Below are positions 47,721-60,414 of a DNA stretch of 64,000 nucleotides, piece after piece. This stretch comes from Costus lasius. Taxonomy: Eukaryota; Streptophyta; Magnoliopsida; Zingiberales; Costaceae. The notes beneath the pieces were generated by a model, which searched no databases, was not told the origin of the DNA, and saw only the letters and a list, made by a program, of their open reading frames with translations. How positions within the stretch are numbered: the first letter of the stretch is position 1; each line of letters begins with the position of its first letter. Both the position numbers and the translations under genes were made by a program. The stretch is from assembly GCA_027563935.2 (NCBI GenBank), contig CM050450.1, positions 26,895,439 through 26,959,438 on the forward strand. The letters are read 5' to 3'.

Positions 47721-50395
47721 GAGTAATCCAATCATTCTCTGCTTTTAACCCTTTTCAACAGAAAATTTCTATTGTTCTGTTAGCTCTGCTTTTACCCTTT
47801 TCAATAGTTGAGATTTATCAGATCGATCTTGATCTCTAAAGGCTCTATGCTGAGATTTTTGGTGAGCCAACTAGATTGGTCAGTTAGGATGCCAATCTCT
47901 CACGCAGGAAGATTTTGAGTCTCCAAGACTAGCCCTAATTTTGATCATGCAAATCTGAGGGCCACCAAAGTCAAAATTACTAGAAGAACCTTTCAATGAC
48001 TTGGATATTTTACCTTACAACTCCAAGGTGACATGGCGGTGTTGTCCATTTCTCTTAAAATGAAAAAAAAATTATGCATATTTGGTGTTGTCCATTTCTC
48101 TTAAAATGAAAAAAAAAATTATGCATATTTGGTGTTTGATCAACGCAATAAATTTATTAAACTTGTTGTCTGTATCTTGCCTTTGCTCATCTTACTGTGG
48201 ACTCTTCATGCTCTTATTTGACAAAGACTCGGGGTGTTTATTGTCTTGTATTTTTCTGAATAGTGTTTAAGATGAGGCTTTTACTGTAAGAAGTAAGAAC
48301 CCCAGCATTGAGGCATGCATTTAATTTTATTTTATATAAAATTAGAGAATTGAGGTTTGTTTAATGTCGCTACATCAATCTATTATGAATCTGAAAGGTA
48401 CATTTATACTATTGATTAGTAAATTATTATGAGACGGTGGCAAGGACCATCACAACACAGGAGGAAGAAAAAAGAGCGGAAGCTAAGGGGGAAAAGGATA
48501 AAAATGCATTAGAAAGGGCAAGATTGCATATTTGCATGATTTACTTGACTTTGGCTGTCACGATAGCATCGTGAAACTGCAGATGGACAAGCGTTAATTA
48601 GTTGCACGAGGAAACTTTTTTTTTTTTAGTAAAGAAAATGTATTGTTTGGCTTTTGCTGGTCGATGCGCATAAATCATGTAGACGACATCACTTTTTATG
48701 TCTACGGTTTTATGTATTAAATATTAACGGAACATTCATTTTTTTTTTAAAAAAAAAAAGAAATTAACTATCAATTATCCTCTCTTCTCTTATTTGAATT
48801 AAAATAAAATTGTGTCCACAAAATATTCATGTTTTCGTGGTAATGCTATATTTTTTTCCCCAAAAAAAAAAAAACAGATGCCACTGATACTTTATATGAT
48901 AAGCAAATATATAATCTCACTGACACTATATATAACCAAGCAACGACGAAATAAAATTTGATGATTGCGGTCGTGGCACAAATCAAATATATAATCTCAC
49001 TGATACTTTATATGATAAGCAAAAGAACACATGGAAAGTCCATCCTTTTTAAGCTTACATGGCATGATCCTAGATTGATACCGGCAGTTAATTTGCTAGT
49101 AATGGAGTATATCAGAGTGGCAACATATTTTTGAGATGGCTCAAAGTAAGTTGCTGCTGTGGAGGGTGGATTTAGGGTTCGTACTATTTTATTTGTCTCT
49201 TTTGCTATCCGGCGATATGGCAAAATAAATTATAAATATATACATATAGTTAGATAAAAAATATGACTTAGTATAGTTGATGTGAATTTATATAGGTTGC
49301 TACTATGTGGCTCAATTGAGACAAAAATTTCTATGCAAGGAGTTTGCTCTTGAACTATTGTGGATGTGATGTGAATTTAATTAAATAAAATAAGTTTCAT
49401 ATTTCAATTTGCTATTTGTCATGGATAATTTTTTTTTTAACTAGAAATCTTACCCATAACCCTAATTTAGAGTTAGATATTCTATTAAAATCACCTTTAA
49501 TGCAGGAGCACCGTGACCACTATTACATACTCTACTTTGCAAAATTCGATGACTCACTAAACCACCACACAAACTCACGGTGTATGCTTACACCCACACG
49601 TGAAAAAGGAGAGAAGAGTCCACCCTCCTTGCAGTCAAAATATACACCCCTAACCCATACCTTGCAACACCACTAGCATCACCTAGAACAAACAATCACC
49701 ACTACCGCCTAGGGTTTCGTCACCCAAGCACGTACAACGTTGCTACCATGATAGAAAGGAAGAAGAGGAGGCTAATGCCGAGACGTCACCTTTGGATTCT
49801 ACCATCGGCCTGCTACCAAAACAAAGGAAAAGAAGAGGGGAAACGCTCACTTCTATCACTACTGATCCTCCTCATCGATGGAGGAGGGAGTTGCGCAAGT
49901 CCGGGATTGATGCTGTCAATCCACTCCTGCCCAGGTCTCTATTGCCAACGAGAAATGCTCATAGAGGAAGAGGGAAACCCTTCATAACAATATTGAAGCT
50001 CAAGGCCATTTGCTATTTGTTATCACCACCCCCACAGCCAAAGTATATTTATAACCCTTAATGCCCTACGCAACCAATGGCAGATCCACCACCCAAAGAT
50101 ATATGGGGGTAATAGACATACGAGAATAATATTAGTAAGATTAAACTTTTTTGGTATGAGTAAATCAAAATTTATATACATATAATGTTATAGATATGTA
50201 TATAAATATAAATAATTTGAAGAAGTGAGTGGGGGCATTTACACACACTCCACTCCATGTGGCTCCGCCACTGTACGCAACTATCCACGTAGCTTTTCGG
50301 ATCGTCGCCACTTGGCTCCATCGGGGACTAGGTTAAACTAGTTCATTTGGTCTTTTCCATAATTATCAAATAATTATTGAGACTAGGCCTAGTTG
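47721..50395. other. Intergenic DNA downstream of CDKE
   Basis: AT-rich with poly-A/T runs (48615, 48740, 48855). No supported gene. Short ORFs at 49416-50061 have no recognisable domain and biased low-complexity content. Confidence 0.5.
48038..48130. repeat. 46-bp tandem duplication
   Basis: GGTGTTGTCCATTTCTCTTA ... GCATATTT at 48038-48083 is repeated at 48084-48130, differing only in the length of the A run. Confidence 0.9.
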
Positions 50396-50400
50396 CATGT
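50396..50400. repeat. Target site duplication of solo LTR S2, left copy
   Basis: CATGT, identical to 53803-53807. Confidence 0.85.
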
Positions 50401-53400
50401 TGATAGGCATAACTGCAAGTGCACGGTTTTCATAGAAGTAATAAAAATTATCGATCCACAAGGACTAAGTGTAGTATTGTCTAATTGCTCGATTAGTGGC
50501 TAGATGATTAAAATTTATTTTTTTAAAATGAATAAGTTAATTGATTTGAAAGCTAAAGCGACAATGCAGATTTAAATTCCAATTTGAGAGAGATCAAGAC
50601 ATCGGGTTTCACCACACCGACTGAATGCGATCGAATGATAGACAAGCCAAGCATAAATCCAAAATCACTAAAGATGATTTATCCTATTGTACAGGTTGCA
50701 CCCTTTCAGCAGCACAACCTGGTATCTATTTTAAACCAATCTCCTACTTTTGTGGCTTATCAATTTAAAATAGACCCAATAAACTCAGTGATAAATCAGT
50801 AAAATCCCCGAGAAGACTTGACCTACTTTGTGGTCAAATCATCTAGTTCAACCTAAGATATCGGATGTCACAATTCACCTTTTAGTTCATCCTATGACAT
50901 CTAAAATATGCAAAGAGTTTGGCCAAAACAATCACATATAATAAAAACATCTAAGATTGAATGAGCAATATTAGATTTATTAAACAAGGAAGATCTAACG
51001 TTTGAAACACAAAAATAGTGTCGTGGGCTACGCCCAAGTCTTGAAAATGCGTTTAAGCTAGAAGATACATAGTGATGATCACAAAATCTCTCCAGAAAGA
51101 CATTCAAAAGATGGGGCAATTACAGAGCTATGATAGGAGAGGACAAATCACAAACTTCTTCGCGAAGATGGTGAAGAAATTGGATTGAATCAGCCCCCAA
51201 TCACAGCTTTTGCCCTTCTTTCGTCCTAGCAGTTGCCGTCCAAAAATTAGCACGAAACGGGTGGAAGGTCAAACTGGCGATTCTTTTCACGGTTGTGCAT
51301 GAATGCACGGCCTGGCTGTGCTTTCCTCAGCAAGGATTTAAACTTGTCGATTGAAGCTTTTCATTGCCGTGAATGAATGCACGGCCTAGCCATGCTTTCC
51401 TCGGCGCTGCTTTGAAGTTTGTCAACCGAGTAGAACATGACCATGTAAGAATGCACGAGCTGGTTGTGCATGCCTCGGCGTAGGAAAGAATTCGTCAGCT
51501 GAGAACATCATGGCCATGCAAGAATGCACTGGTCGGCCGTTGTTGTGTCCGCAAGTGCACGAATACTCGAAGTAATAAAAAGACATCGAACCCACAGAGA
51601 CCTCATTCGTCAAGTACCGAATAATTGATTTCTTACTATCTAGGCAGTCGAAATTATACAAGTGAATTCTCGGAAGCTAACGAAAATATCAGAGAGAGAA
51701 ATTGGGACTAAGGTTTCATCCACTTTGATTTTTATGGCTAGATATGAATAAAAATTCGTCAGTTTAATTTTATCATGATAAATATATAATTTACTTCATA
51801 AAAAGATCATCTCTTTTCGTGCAGACAATCTAGCAAGGACCGATCCTCGCTCTCGCGCAAGATCTATCCCAAGCTAAAAATAAGTAAATTATCCATCAAA
51901 GAACTCAAGAATCACTTTCGTGCATCCGAATTCTAAGTGGATCATCTCGAGTGGAATCTCAAGGATCACTTTCGTGTATCTGAGTCTCAACACAAGTTCT
52001 ACTTAAGGTTCTCCAACGTTCCGATCTTTACTTTTGCACAAGATCTTCACGTTTGATAAATTGACTCAATCCTATATTCATATTATTAATTATGACAATT
52101 ATTCTTTTAAAATCAAGAAACAAGAACTAACCTAATTTCTTACAGTAAGTTCCTAACATTCAATTCTAGGGTTCCAAATTCTCAAGCAAGTCACCTTTTG
52201 GTTCTTATTGCGAAAACTCTAAAACATGATTAATAACATGTATCTATGGAGAATCAAAGAACAATTATCACAAAAGTATAATTATCATGCTAAAATTATA
52301 CTTGACGAAGTAATGAAAAGTTTATCTAGTCATTAAGAAATCAAAGGGAATTACTCCCCCATGTCCCACAAAAGGTTTAAGCTAGCATGGAGAAAAGATT
52401 ATAATAAATCATAGTTTCTAGTGATCAGAAATCAAAAAGAAAGGGAAAGAACGAATAACCACACGGCTGTAATTTTCATTACAGCCGTAATAATCATATG
52501 AATAGTGTTGGCGCTGGGTTCTTCGTCGATTTCTCCTCCGATCGAGATCCTTTCACATTGAAACTTCTGGGGTATGTTCTCTTGCTCCAGGCGAAGCTTC
52601 CCTTCAAATTTCAAGGCTAGAGATGCGTTGTACGCTTCCCGGTGGTGAACCCTATGGCAGCGGCGTGAAACTCGATTTCTCCTTTCTCAGTAGATGAAAA
52701 TTAGGGCTTTTGGTGTCTCCCCCTTCGTCTCATCGAAAGCTCCCTTTTTGCTTCTTACACCTTTGAATTTCATTGCTCCGATCGTCCGCAATCGATCCCA
52801 CAAAAATTGGACTCAAATTTGACCTTGAAAATCGCGCCTCCAGGTTATAATTACGGCTGTGTTTTTGGTTACGGCACTGCCGTAATTTCAGTCGAGTTCT
52901 CGGGTGGAAATCTGTCTGGAATTACGGTACCATGAAATCCCTTATGGTAGTGCCGTATTTTCCCCAAACCTCTCGGGTGGAAAATCAACCCAAATTACGG
53001 GCTGTAGAAAGTCTTACGGCAGTGCCGTATTTTCAGCCAAAGTTTTTACTCAGAAAGCGCTCCAGATTACGGCCCGTAAAAATCTTTACGGTAGTGCCGT
53101 AATTTCTGAAAATCTTTCTAGATGAAAAATTTCCAAATTACGGCAGTGCTCTGATATTACGGTAGTCGTCAAAATACGGTACCGTAATATAGATTACGGC
53201 ATTGCCGTAATTTGGTATGAAGCTCCAATCTTCATGAAATTTGACATGTTATCTTCTCTTGATGGTGAGAATTCATTCATGCATCTGGATTGCTTGAATT
53301 GGCCTGAAAATCGTGTCTTTTTGCCTGAAAATCATCAAAAACCAAGAAGAGTGTAGATTCCGCAATAATTAATAAAAAAGGCATAAAAATAAGCAAGGGT

Positions 53401-53802
53401 TAATGAATTTGACACAAAAAGATATATGAAATGACATGAAATTTACTATAAATTTCAGTATCATCAGCCGTGCATGCCTTGATGCTAGAAAGAGATGTCA
53501 GCCAAGAAGAACATGGTCATGTATGGATGCACAGCCCAACTATGTTTTCAGTAAAGAGCTCCATTTCACCCCAAATTTTGCATGTGGTCACGTAATAACA
53601 TAAGAAATCATCTCATAATCTTAAATCTCTAAAAAATCCTTAAGAATAGGGCAATATTCTTTGCATTTTAACACAAATAAAAAATAGTAAAAATTATGAG
53701 CAATATAAGAAGAATGATCCCAAAATACAGAAAAAAGCAAGAAATTGAGTCTGAAAATGTATATGAAATAGGCTTAAAATCTAATATAAATATGAGACAT
53801 CA
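50401..53802 (-). repeat. S2: solo Athila-type LTR, interrupted by S3
   Basis: TGATAGG...ACATCA, flanked by CATGT at both ends. The LTR proper is 50401-51540 plus 53472-53802, about 1.47 kb. Terminal hairpin at 50411-50428 (AACTG-CAAGTGCA-CGGTT). It has stem-loops such as CAGGTTG/CAACCTG (about 50693-50722) and a palindrome array TGAATGCACGGCC..GCCATGC from about 51285, continuing past S3. No internal region: a product of LTR-LTR recombination. Confidence 0.85.
51541..53466 (-). repeat. S3: solo LTR of the element D family, inside S2
   Basis: TGTTGTG...TCATCA with GCCGT duplicated at 51536-51540 and 53467-53471. It is clearly related to LTR D over its length but more diverged. It contains the GNRA hairpin array (51800-52045), in which one unit reads CGC-TCTC-GCG (51848-51857) instead of CAC-TTTC-GTG, and a palindrome array at about 52845-53220. 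Confidence 0.93.
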
Positions 53803-53807
53803 CATGT

Positions 53808-54590
53808 CCACTTGCTTGGGGCTAATTAGGCCTCAGGCCTGTGTGCTTCTTACGAAGTCATCACATCATGCATCTAGATCAATTGATCCCTTGGCGCATA
53901 GCTCTTACACCACTTTGACCATTGGGATTGATATCTCAATGTCCTTCATAGACAATCTTGTGTCATCCCTTATGACACGTGCACCCTTGAGCTTTGGCAA
54001 CCTGAGTGCTTGCCTAACCATTAGATAATGAGGATCAAATCATCCTTGTGCTCAGTGTGCAAAGGAACCTATGGGCTATGTTCTGAGAGCATCATTTACT
54101 TGCAAGTCTCCTTGCTTGTGAACTTGCCTACACCACTCAACATGGAAGGTTAGTGGCCAACATTTAGGTCTTCGAACATTAGGCAGGAAAAGTGATGGTG
54201 AGGATAACTCAGGGTAATCTTAGTGGTTAAAGGAGGGGCGGATTGCCCAAATAAAGAGGAAAGGGTAGTGATGGATCTTTTCTAATTTCAATGATAAAAA
54301 AGATAAAATGTCATATAGATTTTGTTGTAATTAACGCTTTGTTGGTTATTGAATTTGGGCTTGTTTCTAATTGGGCTGTAGATGTGGTTTACATTGGCCA
54401 ACTTAAGACTTGTTTTTAAGTTATTGTTTATGTAACAAAAGTGGTGAATGAAAAAAGTGTGCTCTTCTTCTCCCCATCTTCTTCCACCATGGCTATACAT
54501 GGAGGAGCATGGGCACTTCAAGGTTCTTACCCATCTTTGAATGTGAGAATTATGATTATTAGAGCATCAAAATGAAGATTCTTTTAGCTC
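53808..54590. other. Unassigned sequence before the copia fragment
   Basis: No gene recognised. A degenerate tRNA-iMet PBS-like string (TATTAGAGCATCA, one mismatch to TATCAGAGCATCA) at about 54557-54569 suggests the copia 5' LTR ended just before it, but I cannot fix its start. Confidence 0.35.
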
Positions 54591-54599
54591 ACAAGATCT

Positions 54600-55300
54600 T
54601 TAGGAGATAGTGGAAGAAAAAGACAAGGTCAAAGGGAAGATTGAAGATTCAATCCAACAAGAAGAGAAGAAGAATAGGAAGAAAAAGACAAAGGCTCTTT
54701 CCCTCATCCAACAAGCCATCTCCGACAAGATATTTCTAAGAACCATTGGAGCTAGAAATGTTAAAGAAGCATGGGAGATTTGGTAATTGAAGTTTCAAGG
54801 CACCAAAAAAAAGGCTAGAATGATAAAACTCTTGACTCTCAAAAGAGAATTTTAAAATTTATAAATAAATAAAAATGGGTCTTCAAAGGAGTATTTCTCT
54901 AAAGTGATTGAGGTTGTGAATCAAATGAGAAGTTTGGGTGATCATTTGACCAACAAGGTGGTGTATGAGAAAATACTTATGAACATCTCTCCTATGTACA
55001 ACAATATAGCCACCATCCTTAAAGAAACTAAAGATCTCTCTACCTTAAGTATTCATAATCTAATGGGTTCATTTGAAATGCATGAGAAAAAGTTTAGGCA
55101 TGTTGAGCAATCCCTTGAAAGATTTTATAGAAATAAGGGAAAGCCTCAAATCTCAATGTCACCATTGCAAGAAGTATGATCACATAGAAAAGTATTATTG
55201 ATTCAAGAACAATAAGCAAGCCAACTACACTGAAAAGAAAAGTGGAGAAGAAAGTAACTTTTATGCATGTCAAATAACAATTGAAAAAAAAGGTGTATGG
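54600..55300 (+). pseudogene. gag: Ty1/copia gag remnant
   Basis: Frames give KALSLIQQAISDKIFLRTIG, AKEAWEIW-like NVKEAWEIW, then an open piece 54904-55179 (VNQMRSLGDHLTNKVVYEKI, LMGSFEMHEKK), the UBN2-type gag of copia elements. After a frame change a zinc knuckle C-HH-C-KKYDH follows with its last Cys lost. Broken by stops and cut at 55300 by element E. Confidence 0.85.
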
Positions 55301-56852
55301 TGATACGCACCGCAAGTGCACGGTGTTACCGAAGTAATACAAAAGATATCGAATCACACAGGGAACAAGGTGAGTACCAGAAAATCTAATTCTTGGAATC
55401 TAAGCTGATTAAATCATGATTTTTGGAATTTAAAAACTAAAATTAAGCGAAATCGTAAGCAAGAAATCAAACAACTACGGTGGGGAAAATATATGAGAGA
55501 GAATATTAGGGTTTTGGTTTCCACCACTCTAACGATTTCAATTGCGCTAAGAAATAAATATTAGTTACATGGATTTACAAATATGCATAAGGAATCCACC
55601 CTATGGTGCAAGGTGCCCTCTTTCGAGTGTACACCCATTCTAGACAAACCCAATGGGTTCCGTGGTAGATTATGGACCCTCAAGTGAAGAACAAGCACTT
55701 TCGTGTCGAGCCTTCACAAGATTCACAAAAAGGTTCCGTCGTTACAATCCTACTTTTGTTATGAACTGTAATAACTATGACATGATAATACTTGGCCAGA
55801 GTAAATATCAAGAAATTAATACTTCAAGTGAAATATGCTCAGAATATGATCCAAATAACAAAGTTAACACATGAATTATAAAATAGAAATCGTCAGAGGG
55901 CTTCAACCTAGCCCTGAAATAAAGTTTACGCTACAACCATCATTGAATCGCTAAAAATTCTCTCTTTGTACATAGGAAAATCATAGAAAAAGGTTTCTAA
56001 GAGGGAGGAGATGATGAACCGAAAGAAATAAATAAGAATCACTGAGTTCCGATGGTTGAATCTCCAGAAATCGCCTCGAAGTCGCCTGTTTGCCTTGTCC
56101 GTCCACCCTAGCCGCTTCGTCACCTAATTTCTCCCCCCTTATATCATATAAATTGTGGCTTTTATATTCTATTTTCTCTCCTTCGAATAAGCTTTTCATA
56201 GAGTCCTCACTTGTCAAATTTGGACTTGAATCGGGCCCAAAATCGACGAAAAACCGAGTGAAGGTCGGGCTGTTCCGATAGTATGATGGGTGAATCCCGC
56301 CGGGTTCACCTGGTGGTGAAGTGTTCTGTGCAGTTCTGTTGTGAAATAATCACAGGTGAACCCCGCCGGGTTCACCTACTAGTAAAGTCCATGGTAAATT
56401 TCTGCACAGGTTTTATCAGACAGAATCACGGGTGAACCCCATGGGGTTCACGTGCCAGTGAAGCGTGCGGCGAATTTCAGATACCCTGACATCATTGGTG
56501 AACCCCGTCAGGTTCACCTGGCAGTGAAACGTGCGGTGAGTTTCGTCCTTCGGCAAGATCACCGGTGAACCCCGCCGGGTTCACCTGGCCGTGAAGTCCA
56601 AAAAAAGCTCCGATTGAGCCCAAATTTTACGGACAGCTTCGTCTTCTCAAAAGGAATCACCCCATGCTCTCATACTCTTCAAAAAGACTTCAAAATTGGG
56701 TGATTTTAACCTGAAATTCAATAAGATAGACGAAAAGTGAAGATTCTGAAGTTTTTAACTAAATAAACCTTAAAGGAGTGTAAAAATATTCAAATCAACC
56801 CAAATTCATCATGGAATAATAATAAAAATTACTATAAAAATGCATGGCATCA
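55301..56852 (-). repeat. Element E 3' LTR
   Basis: TGATACG...GCATCA, about 1.55 kb. Terminal hairpin CACCG-CAAGTGCA-CGGTG (55308-55325). Relative to the right LTR it lacks a short stretch near 55625-55640, where the hairpin CTACTTTCGCGG is present in the right copy (63381-63400). Confidence 0.9.
56285..56600 (-). repeat. Palindrome array in LTR E
   Basis: Five copies, 56289, 56354, 56430, 56497 and 56562, of GGTGAACC-CCGCC-GGGTTCACC with the middle varying (CGCCG, ATGG, GTCA), each followed by TGG.AGTGAAG.G and a 65-75 bp spacing. Confidence 0.9.
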
Positions 56853-58093
56853 AATACTCCTCAACTTAAATCTTTGTTTGTCCTCAAATAATAAAATAAG
56901 TTGAAATACATGTTTGGTATAAGAATAATCTTTTGTGTTGAAGTTCGCACCCAAGTTCAGAAAAATACTCTTTTTAGCAATCCAAGATCTAATCAAAAGA
57001 AATCAACTAAAAGGAGTGTCTTAAGCATTCACCAGTTTGGTCCCATAATTTCTAGATATCAACCAATTCATAAAGTAGTAAACATGAGATTCAATCAAAG
57101 CATACACAACACTCATCTCATTCCTATCCTTCAAATTCATAATGTTGGGGTTAACTCAAATGTTTTATTCGGGATATAAAACACTGATCATTGCATTAAA
57201 CTTCAACTCATATCCTTAGGTACCATTGCCAATTTTTCGTAATGCCAAGTAGAGGAGCCTTTTTATTTCAATTCACATTTCTTAGATTTCAACTCATATC
57301 CTTCGGTACCACTGCCCATTTTTCACAGTGCCAAGTAGAGGAATCTAAGTGTGATTTTTTTTATGATAACAGAAATCAACATATCCTGGCTTTTAACAAA
57401 TGCAATGTTTCCCCAATACTAGAAAGGAATTCAAAGTTTGAAAAGATATTATGTATCCTGATATGTATCGAATGTAAATTGCAAACCAAAATCAATTGAA
57501 GAATCATGAAAACGCTTGACCCACTAAATGAACAACCTAAAATCAATCCACTTAGAGAATTTCTAAGTCATAAAATATATGGACATGACTATTGAGTAAA
57601 TTTCTAACAAGTACTATATTCAACATGTCTTGATAAATTCCAATCAATCATGCATTACTTTAAGAGTTTTGCAAAGCTATCATTAGACAAGACTAGCATG
57701 ACAGGTCAACAATGAATCTTTATTCACAAAATTTTCAATATATGTTTTAAAACATCTTCATGTAAGCTCACAGATTCACACAACATGTAACATAGATTGT
57801 AGCATAATACTTAAGCGAAAAAACAAGCAGTTCAAACATGTGTGTTATACATTACAGAGGGTGGGGCCTGTAGATGTGGTCCAAGCCCACAAATAGTTGC
57901 ATATAAGATACAATGCCAATATCAAAATAACATCCATTAGAAAGTGTCATAACAAATCCATAAAGAGTAAGAACACAACAACCAAACAAAAGCTGGAGTA
58001 AAGACAGCTTACCCGCTCTAAAATGTTGCATAGTCCTCTATGCAACATCGTATATGTGAGAGGAGAAGGTGGCAATGTCGAGTCCTCATGGAG
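56853..58093 (-). other. Non-coding 3' region of element E
   Basis: Polypurine-tract hairpin at about 56870-56890 (TTATTT-GAGGAC-AAACAA on the minus strand, weakened). GGCACTG-type hairpins: CATTGC (57224-57229) with GTAATG (57239-57244), and CACTG (57310-57314) with CAGTG (57326-57330), each followed by GCCAAGTAGAGGA. No gene. Confidence 0.6.
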
Positions 58094-59575
58094 CTAGCGC
58101 CTCTTGCGCGATTTGGAACCAGAAGCTCGGGAGCTCCTACCCTTACCGCGCGAAGTGTAATCGGGCTCGTCCTCCTTGTCTGAAGAGACCGGAATGTTCT
58201 TTATATTCTCCTCATTGAGCAAGGCGAACCGGTCATCCAGAGCGGATAGCTTCTCCCAAATCGAACCCAACATCTTGTGCTGTTGTTGCATCCTAGCTTC
58301 ATAAGCTTCCCACTTGCTCTTGGCGTGTAAAGGAGATGGAGGAATCCATCTGATCAATAAGCTCTCGCTGCTGAAGCTGCTCCCCCCTCATCTCCTAAAG
58401 AATACCCAACATAGAATCCGAGGAGGAGCCACCAAAGAAAAATGCGCCTGGGGCTGGTGGTGTAGTGTCTACAGGATCTAGTTGAGGGTCAGCAATTGGC
58501 TTGATGCGCCAGTTCTCTCGAACATGCATAGTGGTGCGCTCTGGGTTAGGCAATGGCATGCAGAACTGGCTATCCTTGAATGTCATGCAGTAGGCATCAC
58601 CCCGGCGGACAATGAGTTTCATGGAAACGCATGACTCGATCTCGAGCCGGTTGTTTCCACTAGCCTCGGTCGTGCCATAGGTAATGACCCCAAGAGAGAC
58701 TGCAAGTGGGTGATGAGGCCGCCAATGACTATCGCTCCCTTGCGGCAATGCGCGATGCGGCTGAATTGCTTTGCTAAGTAGAATCCAGAATCGACCCTGA
58801 AAGAGTGAAGCATGCACCATAAGTAAAATAACTCTGACTGACGTACCATGCCGTCGCTCTCCCCTCACCCGAAGATGGTATGGGTGAGTACGCGGTGGAC
58901 ATATCTAATAGTTGGGTTGCAGATGCTAGAGGCCCTAGCGACTCTAGCTGAATAGAAGTGCTCATTCGTAATTGACGCCCAAAAAGCCTGCTTGTTGAAC
59001 TGCACCGGGACTTTGCGCGTGCAAGGTTTCGGGAAACCATAAATCTGGCGAAGCTGAGAAAGAGATAAACAGTGCTCAGTATTCCCCATACGGAAGGAGA
59101 TGCGCCCTGGATCATCATCAACAATGGCAGCAGCTTTCACATCCAACGAGCTGAGGAACTCCAACGTTATTCTAATGTACATGGGGGAGGCAAGCCTTAG
59201 GAAATGCTCCCATCCAATATTTGAGTACATCCATTCAACATCATCCAAAAGCCCTAACATAACAAGAGTGTTTCTGTCTAAATATCGGGTGTTGAGCATC
59301 TGGCGATGGAGAAGATGTTGGAAGTTTTGCCCATGCTCCGCATTCCTGAATACTATGCCAAACTCGTTCGGCGGAGATACATAGGCCTGGGGCTGCCGAG
59401 CAGAATGGCGTGCCGGATTTCTGGAGGAGGAAGGCTGCGCCGGCTGGCTAGCAAGAGTGGCTTGTGGCAGCGGAGGCTATCCGTGCGGGACGAAGTCATC
59501 GTCGTCTGTGGACAATTCGGATACCGGTTGCGAATTACGACTACAGAAAGCAAGCACCATTTGCCGCTGTGCCAT
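58094..59575 (-). pseudogene. Athila accessory ORF, element E
   Basis: The start is probably the ATG at 59573-59575 (MAQRQMVLAF). The frame shows NTRYLDRNTLVMLGLLDDV, NIGWEHFLRLASPMYIRIT and LEFLSSLDVK, homologous to elements A and C. Stops occur near 59477 and at 58865, and a frameshift lies near 58710, after which the body continues (YGTTEASGNNRLEIESCVSM). The last piece, 58094-58357, has a helical stretch (EARMQQQHKMLGSIWEKLSA) and ends in a basic tail (SRASGSKSRKRR) that could act as a nuclear signal; the element A tail is instead acidic. No transmembrane segment is evident. Confidence 0.75.
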
Positions 59576-60348
59576 TAGGTCAAATTTCCAGAGAAGATTA
59601 GAAAACCATAAAGATTCACACGAGAATAAGAGCGGCACCCGATTGAGGGGGCGAAGGCGAAAAAATCGGCGAGCGAGAGAAACCAGAGTACCATCGCTGG
59701 GAAATGAATCACCGGAGATGTAGGTCGTGAAGACAGAAGGTCCCTGAAGATCTGAGGGCGAGAGTTCATTGAGAGGATCACGGATCTGGAGCAGAGGGAG
59801 CGGCGACGGCGTGAAGTTGAAAAACCGTACCCATGGTTTAGGGCGAACATGGGCAATGCTCCAAAAGAAACACGGGTGAACCCAGTCGGGTTCACCTAAC
59901 CATGAAGCACACTTTAGGGATGTGCCCGGTCTGATTCACTTGTCTTCACGGGTGAACCCCGTCGGGTTCACCTAGCCGTGAAGTGCACAGTAAATTGCTG
60001 AAAATCCAGGAATAATATACACCACTTGATATGGCTGGCTCCATCTTTATTTAACAAAAATACCCTTTGAAAAACTACTCGTCAAGATGCAAAGTGTACT
60101 TCACGGGTGAACCCCATGGGTTTCACCTAGTCGTGAAGTGCACTGAGCTTCAATAAAAATCCAGTAAAAAACTCCAGTTCGCATAGCGCATCTGCATCCC
60201 AAAAATAGAGCTCTATCAGTGTATATCAATATCAAAATCTCCTAAAATAGTACTAGATAAGCAAGAGAGTGAACTATTCAACGATGGTAACTAAAAACTG
60301 AATGTCAACTAATGTAACAGAAAGAAAATAAAAACAACGAGAAAACTT
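59576..60348 (-). other. Non-coding spacer with palindromes, element E internal
   Basis: Three copies at about 59874, 59951 and 60105 of the same GGTGAACC..GGTTCACC palindrome found in this element's LTR, followed by TAGCCGTGAAGTGCAC. No ORF supported. Confidence 0.8.
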
Positions 60349-60392
60349 GGGTTGCCTCCCAAGAGCACTTGTTTTAGGTCAATAGCTCGACC
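60345..60392 (-). promoter_or_regulatory. Post-stop double hairpin of element E
   Basis: Minus strand: GGTCG-AGCTAT-TGACC then CTTGGG-AGGCAA-CCCAAG, starting 22 nt after the stop at 60415-60417. The G-T pair in hairpin 1 replaces A-T of the other elements. Confidence 0.8.
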
Positions 60393-60414
60393 GTAGAGTC
60401 ATCAAGTCATTAAA

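Noticed and set aside
49416..50061. Small ORFs downstream of CDKE
   Set aside because: No domain, no homology I recognise, and biased composition.
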